A stretch of 64,000 bases of DNA, from contig NZ_JAPCID010000014.1 in assembly GCF_027587175.1 (NCBI RefSeq), positions 83,281 through 147,280 on the forward strand. The letters are read 5' to 3'. The position numbers and the translations under genes are program-made. Origin of the DNA: Solirubrobacter deserti. GTDB taxonomy: Bacteria > Actinomycetota > Thermoleophilia > Solirubrobacterales > Solirubrobacteraceae. Within the stretch, counting starts at the first letter, position 1. Each line of letters begins with the position of its first letter. The notes under the pieces are model-generated. The model was not told where the DNA came from, ran no database searches, and worked only from the letters and a program-made list of their open reading frames with translations. Positions 54,801 to 61,520 of this stretch are shown one piece after another.

Positions 54801-54911
54801 GCGCAGCGCCTGCGCGGCCGCACGACCAGGCTCGCGTTCAGCGTCAAGGTCGCGACCGGCACCGGCACGACCACCCTGCTCGTGCGCGCGACGCTGGCCG
54901 GGCGCCGCTAG
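51813..54911 (+). CDS. Large secreted protein with Ig-like and HtaA-like domains
   Basis: A 1032-residue exported protein (signal peptide about 1-28 from ATG 51813). Ig-like beta domains recur (ATHPQDATVLESRPVQFQVVARGTSPLSYQWQR; FTIQPSDALTIAGSRVELQARATG; ATQPKSVTAKAGEAVELTVRASGTPAPKLQWQR). Residues about 217-390 (LQWGISPIYQGGNPAGNGCNF ... GEATIQWRGAFTANAYSGLVPWYLEDPKLTVAANGSGTLTATAGG) resemble the HtaA haem-binding domain. A Pro/Thr-rich linker (TPTPTPTPTATATPQAQ) precedes a beta module with a Cys pair (VACTSCSV). With two iron boxes upstream, a surface haem or iron-capture role is likely, but inferred. Confidence 0.8.
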   Translation: MSPRRVHALVALLLAALLLSPAAASAQSDEVIHPQDVTVATGATVTLTTGVTSGGLFVEWYRVATPADVKVKALSTDPKYSFVATAADDGARIYARILTGGRWVNTRPATVTVGDGSASIATHPQDATVLESRPVQFQVVARGTSPLSYQWQRSTDGGASWSDVAGATGAQLRLRPAAGYDGALLRAVVDNAVGGPASSNAAKLTVRRLTGTAVPVAHASLQWGISPIYQGGNPAGNGCNFFSAGKTTGFSGRVGDVHIAHRTAEGLVSVSEGTKCSPSLGQRVLFTEGTGTANPATGEATIQWRGAFTANAYSGLVPWYLEDPKLTVAANGSGTLTATAGGKGADREDPENPFTVPPREVVVATFPDVEVTADGITVKPDYAGVDYFPLVDGVRSTTSAISDALKAGNPNWGSWPQSFVDFHYETELSTYWHTSGLSADPDKPGYPFDVTFAAAPPVAQLPRVLAGPATTATLPLVEGRDVTLTADLEDATSLRWQRSSSVNGPWADLQDGEGVSGATGEALTLSKLDASWNNTYVRVRAGNDEGTVVTPALQLMSRAHQAIAFTIQPSDALTIAGSRVELQARATGHPAPVAHGAEVSQDGGATWKAIEAFERSGDDYRLLSVPAAYDGALVRATARNADGATAASEPARLTVIPATGGPQLALAPAGNVDPGVATTFTVVGAGFTIPDKESDKRHFSLDLGVFTTDGWQPGRPGNATPLATSPQVKGGQLYRGRLQDSGGWFQVTLTVPAGKLQPGAVHGVGAFLRLHDSDTNVSTFMNRAGDAWIGLPLTGQAPAAIATQPKSVTAKAGEAVELTVRASGTPAPKLQWQRRARGAAGWADLAGETGSALKLTATAADDGAAFRAVADNRLGVPASSDAAVLTVTVPHETTPTPTPTPTATATPQAQASPQPTATPVAERTPTPRPQLTVPKGHRRLAANRTATIATVACTSCSVTAPKRITVKIAGRRYALAVSTVHTRGRIGLRVRAPRAAAQRLRGRTTRLAFSVKVATGTGTTTLLVRATLAGRR

Positions 54912-55291
54912 GGCAGACGCTGAGCCGCGAGGGCGCGCTGGAACGTCGGGCACTCCAGGTGCGACGGCGCCGAGCAGGCGGCGGCGTGCCGGAGCCCGTC
55001 GCGCAGCGCGCTCAGCTCGCGGATGCGCGCGTCGAGCTCGTCGGCCTTCGCGGCGAGCTGCGCGCGGTCGATGCGCGGCTCGCCGTCGGGCCCGAACATC
55101 CCCGCGATCTCGTCCAGCGAGAAGCCGGCGTGGCGCCAGAGCGCGATCAACGACAGCCGCTGCAGGACCGACGGGTCGAACTGGCGGCGCAGGCCGCTGC
55201 GGCCCGTCGACTCGATCAGGCCGCGCTGCTCGTAGTAGCGCAACGTCGACGGCGGCAACCCGGTGCTGGCGGTGACTTCGGCGATGTCCAT
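54908..55291 (-). CDS. MerR family transcriptional regulator
   Basis: A 127-residue regulator from ATG 55291: MDIAEVTASTGLPPSTLRYYEQRGLI with the MerR helix-turn-helix and wing (GLRRQFDPSVLQRLSLIALWRHAGFSLDEIAGMF), then a coiled-coil dimer helix (ELDARIRELSALRDGLRHAAAC). Two C-terminal cysteines (AACSAPSHLECPTF) could sense metal or redox state. It is divergent from a methyltransferase gene with an inverted repeat between them. Its stop overlaps the convergent gene's stop. Confidence 0.92.
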   Translation of the reverse strand: MDIAEVTASTGLPPSTLRYYEQRGLIESTGRSGLRRQFDPSVLQRLSLIALWRHAGFSLDEIAGMFGPDGEPRIDRAQLAAKADELDARIRELSALRDGLRHAAACSAPSHLECPTFQRALAAQRLP

Positions 55292-55296
55292 CTTGA

Positions 55297-55314
55297 CCTC
55301 AAGTCGGCTTGAAC
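55297..55314. promoter_or_regulatory. SoxR/MerR-like dyad between regulator and methyltransferase
   Basis: CCTCAAGTCGGCTTGAAC (55297-55314) contains the inverted repeat TCAAG/CTTGA with a 4-nt centre and resembles SoxR-type boxes (CCTCAAGTTAACTTGAGG). TTGACC (55293-55298) could be a -35. Confidence 0.5.
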
Positions 55315-55330
55315 TGGCACCGTAGCCGAC

Positions 55331-56095
55331 ATGCAGAAAGAACGCTGGAAGGGCGCGGGCGGGAACGCGTGGGTGGAGCTGCAGGCGCTGACGGACCGTG
55401 TGATGACGGGGTTCGTGCCGCCGCTCGTCGACGGGCTGAGCGGGACGGTGCTCGACGTCGGCTGCGGGACGGGCGCCACGACGGTCGCGGCGGCGCAGCG
55501 CGCCGAGCGCGTCGTCGGCGTGGACATCTCCGAGCCGATGATCGCCGCGGCGCGCAAGCGGGCGCCCGACCTCGAGTTCCTCGCCGCCGACGCGCAGACG
55601 CACACGTTCGAGCGCTTCGACTGGGTGATCTCGCGCTTCGGCGTGATGTTCTTCGACGACCCGGTCGCGGCCTTCGCGAACCTGCGCCGTGCGGGCGCGC
55701 GGCTGCGCTGCATCGTGTGGCGCACGGCTGAGGAGAACCCGTTCATGACCGCGGCCGAGCGCGCGGCCAAGCCGCTGCTGCCCGACCTGCCGCCGCGCGA
55801 CCCGCACGCCGGCCAGTTCGCGTTCGGCGACCCCGAGCGGGTCCGCCGCATCCTCACCGAGGCGGGCTGGGACGACGTCCAGCTCGACGAGCTCGACGTC
55901 GAGTGCGCGATGCCCGCATCCGCGCTGGAGGGCTACTTCACGCGCATCGGGCCGGTCGGGATCGCGCTCGGCGGCATCGAGGACGAGGCGCTGCGCGCAC
56001 GCGTGATCGAGACGGTCCGCCCGGCGTTCGCCCCGTTCGTCCATGACGACGAAGTCCGCTACACGGCGGCCTGCTGGCTCGTACAGGCCCGCTGA
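55331..56095 (+). CDS. SAM-dependent methyltransferase, MerR-regulated
   Basis: A 254-residue class I methyltransferase: GTVLDVGCGTGATTVAAAQRA (motif I, about residues 37-57), VVGVDISEPMIAAARKRAPDLEFLAADAQ, FDWVISRFGVMFFDDPVAAFANLRRAGARLRCIVWRTAEENPF. The last motif resembles UbiE/Coq5-type methyltransferases seen next to MerR regulators. The substrate is unknown. ATG 55331 starts 17 nt after the dyad. Confidence 0.85.
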   Translation: MQKERWKGAGGNAWVELQALTDRVMTGFVPPLVDGLSGTVLDVGCGTGATTVAAAQRAERVVGVDISEPMIAAARKRAPDLEFLAADAQTHTFERFDWVISRFGVMFFDDPVAAFANLRRAGARLRCIVWRTAEENPFMTAAERAAKPLLPDLPPRDPHAGQFAFGDPERVRRILTEAGWDDVQLDELDVECAMPASALEGYFTRIGPVGIALGGIEDEALRARVIETVRPAFAPFVHDDEVRYTAACWLVQAR

Positions 56096-56113
56096 GCGGC
56101 GTTCGGTTCCCCG

Positions 56114-56149
56114 CACCCCAACCCGTTCGGCCCCACCAACATTGGGGTG
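56114..56149 (+). terminator. Inverted repeat after the methyltransferase gene
   Basis: CACCCCAA (56114-56121) and TTGGGGTG (56142-56149) form a perfect 8-bp inverted repeat with a 20-nt loop, in the gap before the secreted propeller gene. Possibly a weak terminator. Confidence 0.45.
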
Positions 56150-56193
56150 GGTGCCTGATGCCGGTCGGGCGGCGCGCGGCGAGAGTGCCGGCC

Positions 56194-57579
56194 ATGCACG
56201 ACGCACCCTCCTCCAGCCGGCGACGGATCGCCGGCGTCGCGGCCGCTCTCGCGGCGCTGGCGCTCGCCGCGCCCGCCGTCGCCCAGGCCGATTCAGTCGC
56301 CTACATCAAGTCCGGCAACGTCTTCCTCGCCACCACGGACGGCTCACGGGAGTACCAGGTCACCTTCGACGGCGGCTACTCGACGGTCTCGCAGGCCGAC
56401 AACGGCCGGATGGCCGCGCTGCGCGGCGACCACATCGTCCACCTCGAGCGCGACGGCCGCGTGATCGCGGACATCGTCACGCCCGTGTCGACGACGCAGG
56501 ACCCGAGCATGTCGTTCCGCGGCCCGTTCGACCCGGCGATCTCGCCGGACGGCAAGCGCGTCGCCTACTCCTACTACTGGCAGTACACGGGCTACGGCCC
56601 CGGCTGCCAGCCGCCCTACTGCTCGCTGCAGCGGCTCTACCACGGCACGGCGTTCACGGACCCGAACCGCCTGACGGCGTGGGACGAGCCGGGCTTCAAG
56701 CGCCGGTCGGGTTGGAAGGACCCGTCGTGGATCGACAACGACACGGTCCTGCTCACCGACCCGTACATCCAGCCCAACGAGGACGCGATCCTGTGGTCGC
56801 CGAGCGCGGCCGACGACAGCGGCCTCAAGCGCTGGTTCGCCGATCACGCGTTCTACGGCGAGCTGAAGGACTCCGCCATGTCGCGCGACAAGACCGCGAT
56901 CGCGACCCTGGTCGCCGACGGCCAGAAGATCTCGATCGGCAACACGGTCGGTGGCTTCTACCCGGACTATCCCGAGCGCTGCGCGATGGCGCAGGACGAC
57001 GATCCGAACACGCTGCTGTCGAGCCCGACGTTCGCCGGCGACGCCTCGAAGCTCTTCTGGGCCGAGAACACGACCGGCGTGCACATGGCGACCCTGCCGA
57101 AGTTCACGACCAAGGGCGAGTGCCCGAAGTTCACCGACGGCGGCAGGCTGATCGCGCCGGGCGCCACCAACCCCGACTGGGGTCCGGCCGACGTGCCGGC
57201 GCCGCGCCAGGTGCCGACCCCGACGAACCCGGGCACCCCGAGCAAGCCGGGCGACGGTGGCGCCAAGGGCGGCGGCACCACCACCGAGACCCCCACGGGC
57301 ACGACGGTCAAGCTCAGCGTCACGAAGACCAAGCTCGCCGCCGCGCTCAAGCGAGGGCTAGTGCTCAAGCTGAGCGGCGCGGCCAACGGCAAGCACACGA
57401 TCACCGCCAAGTTCGGCAAGACCACCGTCGCCAAGGGCAGCGTCACCGTCTCCGGCGGCGAGGGCAAGGCCACGCTGAAGTTCACGAGCGCCGGCAAGAA
57501 GAAGCTCAAGGGCAAGCGGTCGGCCAAGCTCGCCATCTCGGGCGCGGGCACGAACGCCACTTACACGCTCAAGAAGTGA
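56194..57579 (+). CDS. Secreted TolB-like beta-propeller protein with C-terminal beta module
   Basis: A 461-residue exported protein from ATG 56194 (signal peptide about 1-35, MHDAPSSSRRRIAGVAAALA then ALALAAPAVAQA). The body has propeller-type repeats (SGNVFLATTDGSREYQVTFDGGYSTVSQADNGRMAAL, DPAISPDGKRVAYSYYW, DPSWIDNDTVLLTD, SPTFAGDASKLFWAE). Several cysteines (GCQPPYC, ERCAMAQ, GECPKF) may form disulfides. After a Gly/Pro linker it ends in the beta module shared with the RTX protein. No enzyme motif is seen. Confidence 0.82.
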   Translation: MHDAPSSSRRRIAGVAAALAALALAAPAVAQADSVAYIKSGNVFLATTDGSREYQVTFDGGYSTVSQADNGRMAALRGDHIVHLERDGRVIADIVTPVSTTQDPSMSFRGPFDPAISPDGKRVAYSYYWQYTGYGPGCQPPYCSLQRLYHGTAFTDPNRLTAWDEPGFKRRSGWKDPSWIDNDTVLLTDPYIQPNEDAILWSPSAADDSGLKRWFADHAFYGELKDSAMSRDKTAIATLVADGQKISIGNTVGGFYPDYPERCAMAQDDDPNTLLSSPTFAGDASKLFWAENTTGVHMATLPKFTTKGECPKFTDGGRLIAPGATNPDWGPADVPAPRQVPTPTNPGTPSKPGDGGAKGGGTTTETPTGTTVKLSVTKTKLAAALKRGLVLKLSGAANGKHTITAKFGKTTVAKGSVTVSGGEGKATLKFTSAGKKKLKGKRSAKLAISGAGTNATYTLKK

Positions 57580-57645
57580 GCCACTGAGGGGAGGCGGGTA
57601 GGGCGGGCGCCATGGTCCGGCGCTCGCCCTACTCTTGGTCCCTTG

Positions 57646-60357
57646 ATGTCTGACGGGCTGCTGGCGCGTGAGGACGAGCTGGCCGCTGTCGGGCGGACGA
57701 TCGACGGTGCCATGACGGGCACCGGCGCCGTGCTCGTCCTGGAAGGCCCCGCGGGCATCGGCAAGACGGCCGTGCTGGAAGCGGCGCGCTCGCGGGCGTC
57801 CGGCGCGCTGGTGCTCTCGGCGCGCGCGTCGGAGCTGGACCGCGGGTTCGGGTTCGGGCTCGTGCACCAGCTGTTGGACCGGGTCGCGAAGCCGGAGCTG
57901 ATGACCGGCGCCGCCGCGCACGCGAGCGTCGTCCTCGACCCGGCGTCCAGTGGCGCCGAGGACGCGGGCTTCGCGGTCCTGCACGGGCTGTACTGGTTGA
58001 CCGCGAACCTCGCCGAGCAGCAGCCGGTCGTGCTGCTGGCCGACGACCTGCACTGGGCCGACGTCCCCTCGCTGCGCTTCCTGGAGTACCTGGCGCGGCG
58101 GATGGACGGCCTGCGCGTGGCGCTGATCGCGACCACGCGCCCGAGCGAGCCGGGCGCCGCGCAGGAGCTGCTGGACGAGCTGCGCGCGTCGGCCGAGGTC
58201 GTCCGGCCGCGGCCGCTGGACCGGGAGGCCGCCGCCGCGCTGCTGGACCTGCCCGGCTCCGTGCTCGACGCCGCACTCGAGGTCACGGGCGGCAACCCGC
58301 TGCTGTTGTCCGTGCTCGGCCGCGAGGTGGGCGGCCAGGACGTCGTGAGCGCGGAGCGCCTGGCGGAGATCGGGGCGCGGGGCGTCGCGCCCGCGATCGA
58401 GCGCCGGCTGCGGCCGCTGGGCGCCGACGCGGTCGCGGCCGCGAGAGCGGCCGCCGTGCTGGGCGAACGCGCGACCGTGGAGGACGTCGCCACGGTGGCG
58501 CAGCTCTCCTCGGCCGCCGACGCGCTCGACCGGCTCGTCGCCGCCGACGTGCTCGACGGGCGCGCGTTCGTCCACCCGCTCGTGCGCGCGGCCGTGCTGG
58601 ACACGATCCCCGCCGGCGAGCGCGCCGAGCTGCACCGTGCTGCGGCCCTGCGCCTGCGCGAGCGGGGGCTGCGGGCGGGCGCGATCGCTCCGCACTGGCA
58701 CGCGACCGAGCCCGCCGGTGACGCGCGCGCCGTCGCCGACCTGTGCGCCGCGGCCAAGGAAGCGGCGGCGGAGGGCGCCACGGACCTCGCCGCCGACCAT
58801 CTCGCCCGCGCGCTGGAGGAGCCGCCGGAGGACCGGGCGGGCGTCGCGCTCGAGCTCGCCGAGCTCGAGGTCCGCGCGCAGCGGCCCGCCGGGGCCGACC
58901 GCCTGCGCGAGCTCCTGCGCGGTGGCCTGGACGGCGACGCCGCGGCGCGCGCGCACGCCGCGCTCGCCAACCACCTCGTCCACACGGACCCGGCCGCGGC
59001 CGTGGTGGAGCTCGAGCAGGCGACCGAGGACGCGACCGACCCGACGCTCGCGCTGCGCCTGGAGGCGGCGCTGCTGGAGGCGTTGCTGTTCGTGGACCCG
59101 GACGGCTCGCGGCTGCGCGCGCGCTTCTCGGCGGGCGAGCCGTCGCTGGCCGCGCTGGCCGCGGCGGCCAACGACGGCGCGCTGCGCGGGATGCCGACGG
59201 ACGAGCTGGTCGCGCTCGCCGAACGGGCGCTCGGGGGCGGCGAGCTGCTCGCCACCGTCGGGCCCGCGAGCTCGACCTGGAACCTGGTCACGCACGCGCT
59301 GCGCTTCGCCGAGGATGCGCGCGGGGCGCAACGCGCCCTGGAGGCCGGCGACCGCGCGGTGCGCGAGCAGGGGCTGCTGGCCGCGACGCTGTTCGTCGAG
59401 CAGTCCTGGGGCTACTGGCACCGCGACTTCGGCTCGGTCGCGCTCGGCGCCGCGCGCTCGCGCAGCGGCCTGGAGGCCATCCGCGCGCAGGGCCTGGTCA
59501 CGACCGTTCCCGCGCTCAGCGCCGTGCTGGCCGAGAACCTCGTCGAGCTCGACAAGCTCGAGGAGGCCGCGGCGGAGGTCGACACCGACCTCGGCGCCGC
59601 GGCGGGCACGTTCATCGAGCCGTTCGTGCTCACCATCCGCGGCCGCGTGCGACTGCTGCTGCGCCGCTACGACGAGGCCGAGGCCGACCTGCGGCGCGTC
59701 GTGGCCTTCGGCGACGCGCGCGGGTGGGCGGCCCCGAACGCGGCCTTCGGCCGGCTGCGGCTGGCGGAGGTGCTCGCCGCCACCGGCCGTCACGAGGAAG
59801 CGCTGGAGCTGATGGAGCACGACGCCGCCGCCGCGCTCGCCGCCCGGCGTCCCGGCTGTCTCGGCATGGCGCTGCGCCGGCGCGCGCTCGCGCAGGAGGG
59901 CGACGAGGCGATCGCGACGCTGCGCGAGGCCGTGAGCGCGCTGGAGCCGACGGCGCTGCGGCGCGAGCTCGGCTGGGCGCTGCACGACCTCGGCGCGCGG
60001 CTGCGCATCCGCGGCGACCGCGTGGAGGCGCGGGAGCCGCTGCGCCAGGCGCTGGATCTGGCGGCCCGGACCGAGTCGGCGCTGCTGGCGCGGCACACGC
60101 ACAACGAGCTGGAGGCGTCCGGGGCGCGCCTGCGGCGCGAGCGGCTCGAGGGCGTGGAGGCGCTCACGCCGGCCGAGCGGCGCGTGGCGCAGCTCGCCGC
60201 GGAGGGCCTGACGAACCGCCAGATCGCCGAGACGCTGTGGGTGACGCTCAAGACGGTCGAGGTCCATCTCGGCCGCAGCTACACCAAGCTCGGGATCGGC
60301 GGGCGCGGGCAGCTCGCGTCGGCGCTCGGGTTGGAGGGGGACGCGCGCGCGGCGTGA
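57646..60357 (+). CDS. Large ATP-binding LuxR-family regulator (LAL type)
   Basis: A 903-residue signal-transducing ATPase. The N-terminal NTPase has Walker A LEGPAGIGKTAVLEAA (about residues 33-48) and Walker B VVLLADDLHWADVPSLRFLEYLARR. The middle (about 300-830) is helical and TPR-like. The C-terminus is a LuxR helix-turn-helix (LTPAERRVAQLAAEGLTNRQIAETLWVTLKTVEVHLGRSYTKLGI). Such regulators activate transcription after ATP and ligand binding. I start at ATG 57646, one codon after TTG 57643; TACTCT (57630-57635) is a possible -10. Its target is unknown. Confidence 0.92.
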   Translation: MSDGLLAREDELAAVGRTIDGAMTGTGAVLVLEGPAGIGKTAVLEAARSRASGALVLSARASELDRGFGFGLVHQLLDRVAKPELMTGAAAHASVVLDPASSGAEDAGFAVLHGLYWLTANLAEQQPVVLLADDLHWADVPSLRFLEYLARRMDGLRVALIATTRPSEPGAAQELLDELRASAEVVRPRPLDREAAAALLDLPGSVLDAALEVTGGNPLLLSVLGREVGGQDVVSAERLAEIGARGVAPAIERRLRPLGADAVAAARAAAVLGERATVEDVATVAQLSSAADALDRLVAADVLDGRAFVHPLVRAAVLDTIPAGERAELHRAAALRLRERGLRAGAIAPHWHATEPAGDARAVADLCAAAKEAAAEGATDLAADHLARALEEPPEDRAGVALELAELEVRAQRPAGADRLRELLRGGLDGDAAARAHAALANHLVHTDPAAAVVELEQATEDATDPTLALRLEAALLEALLFVDPDGSRLRARFSAGEPSLAALAAAANDGALRGMPTDELVALAERALGGGELLATVGPASSTWNLVTHALRFAEDARGAQRALEAGDRAVREQGLLAATLFVEQSWGYWHRDFGSVALGAARSRSGLEAIRAQGLVTTVPALSAVLAENLVELDKLEEAAAEVDTDLGAAAGTFIEPFVLTIRGRVRLLLRRYDEAEADLRRVVAFGDARGWAAPNAAFGRLRLAEVLAATGRHEEALELMEHDAAAALAARRPGCLGMALRRRALAQEGDEAIATLREAVSALEPTALRRELGWALHDLGARLRIRGDRVEAREPLRQALDLAARTESALLARHTHNELEASGARLRRERLEGVEALTPAERRVAQLAAEGLTNRQIAETLWVTLKTVEVHLGRSYTKLGIGGRGQLASALGLEGDARAA

Positions 60358-60363
60358 GGTGAG

Positions 60364-60377
60364 TTAGGGTGCCCTAA
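60364..60377 (+). promoter_or_regulatory. Iron box overlapping -10 and start codon
   Basis: TTAGGGTGCCCTAA (60364-60377) is a perfect inverted repeat of TTAGGG arms that includes a TAGGGT -10 box ending 6 nt before ATG 60377, and it overlaps the ATG. A repressor here would block a leaderless transcript. Confidence 0.65.
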
Positions 60378-61399
60378 TGCGCCCGATCGCCGTCTTGCTC
60401 CTGGTCGCGTTGCTCCTCGTGGGCTGCGGCTCGTCAGAAGAACCCGAGTCCACGCCGACGCCCGCGGCCGCCGCCGCGCCCGAGGCGACGTTCCCGCAGG
60501 TGGTCGAGCACGAGTTCGGCACCACGACGGTGGAGAAGAAGCCTGAGCGGATCGTGGTGGTCGGGCTCACCGAGCAGGACATCGTGCTCCAGCTCGGGTA
60601 CACGCCGGTCGCGACGACCGAGTGGTACGGCGAGCAGCCCTACGCCGTCTGGCCGTGGGCGCAGGAGGCGCTCGGGGACGCGAAGCCGACGGTGCTCTCC
60701 CAGGCCGACGGGCTCGAGCTCGAGAAGATCGCCTCCCTGCGGCCGGACCTGATCATCGGCGTCAACGCGGGCCTGGAGCGCAAGACCTACGACCAGCTGT
60801 CCAGGATCGCGCCGACGATCGGCACCCCCAAGGGCGGCACGCAGTACTTCTCGCCGTGGGACAAGCAGGTGGCGCTCGTGGCGCAGGCGCTCGGCAAGCC
60901 GGACGAGGGCGCGAAGCTCATCCAGGGCGTCAAGGAGCGCTACGCGGCCGCCGCGGCCGAGCACCCGGAGTTCAAGGGCAAGACGGCGACGTTCTCCCAG
61001 AACGCGTTCTACGACGGTGAGATCTACGTCTATCCGGCCGGGCTCGGCACGGACTTCCTCTCCTTCCTGGGCTTCACGATCAACCCGAAGCTGACGCCGC
61101 TGGTCAAGAACCCGGGCGAGCAGGTCGCGGTGTCCGAGGAGCGCTTGGACGTGATCGACGCGGACGTGATCGTGTTCGCGACCGAGAAGGAGAGCGACAT
61201 CGCGAACCTCAAGAAGGTGCCGACGTTCAAGTTCCTGGAGGCCGTGAGGGGCAAGCGCGCCGTGTACACGGACGCGACGCTCAGCGGCGCGATGTACTTC
61301 CTCACGCCGCTGGCGTTCGACTACATCCTGGACAAGCTGACGCCGGCGCTGGCCGACGCGGTCGCGGGGCGGTCGCCGGAGGCCGTGGTCGGCTCGTGA
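60377..61399 (+). CDS. Iron-siderophore ABC transporter substrate-binding lipoprotein
   Basis: A 340-residue FecB/FepB-type binding protein, anchored by lipid: signal MRPIAVLLLVALLLVGCGSS with lipobox LVGC. The two-lobe fold is visible as VEHEFGTTTVEKKPERIVVVGLTEQDIVLQLGYTPVA, LEKIASLRPDLIIGVNAGLERKTYDQLSRIAPTI and IDADVIVFATEKES. The iron box across its promoter fits repression by iron. No permease or ATPase of an import system follows in the window, so the partner genes must lie elsewhere. Confidence 0.92.
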   Translation: MRPIAVLLLVALLLVGCGSSEEPESTPTPAAAAAPEATFPQVVEHEFGTTTVEKKPERIVVVGLTEQDIVLQLGYTPVATTEWYGEQPYAVWPWAQEALGDAKPTVLSQADGLELEKIASLRPDLIIGVNAGLERKTYDQLSRIAPTIGTPKGGTQYFSPWDKQVALVAQALGKPDEGAKLIQGVKERYAAAAAEHPEFKGKTATFSQNAFYDGEIYVYPAGLGTDFLSFLGFTINPKLTPLVKNPGEQVAVSEERLDVIDADVIVFATEKESDIANLKKVPTFKFLEAVRGKRAVYTDATLSGAMYFLTPLAFDYILDKLTPALADAVAGRSPEAVVGS

Positions 61400-61421
61400 A
61401 CATCGAGTCACATCGAAACGG

Positions 61422-61450
61422 GCGGCGATGTACAGGATGTACAGCGCCGC
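61422..61450. terminator. Strong hairpin between convergent genes
   Basis: GCGGCG-A-TGTACA (61422-61434) pairs with TGTACA-G-CGCCGC (61438-61450) around a 3-nt GGA loop; one A-G mismatch. It is preceded by ACATCGA repeats (61399 region, 61410). It probably ends the lipoprotein transcript. Confidence 0.7.
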
Positions 61451-61520
61451 TTCGAGAACATCGACCCGGGGATCGCGTGGGCCAGCTCGCGACGCTCGCC
61501 GAGGGCGCGCGGCTCGCTGG

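Noticed and set aside
57358..60267. 969-codon minus-strand open frame opposite the LuxR-type gene
   Set aside because: Antisense shadow without motifs; the plus-strand gene has Walker motifs and a LuxR helix-turn-helix.
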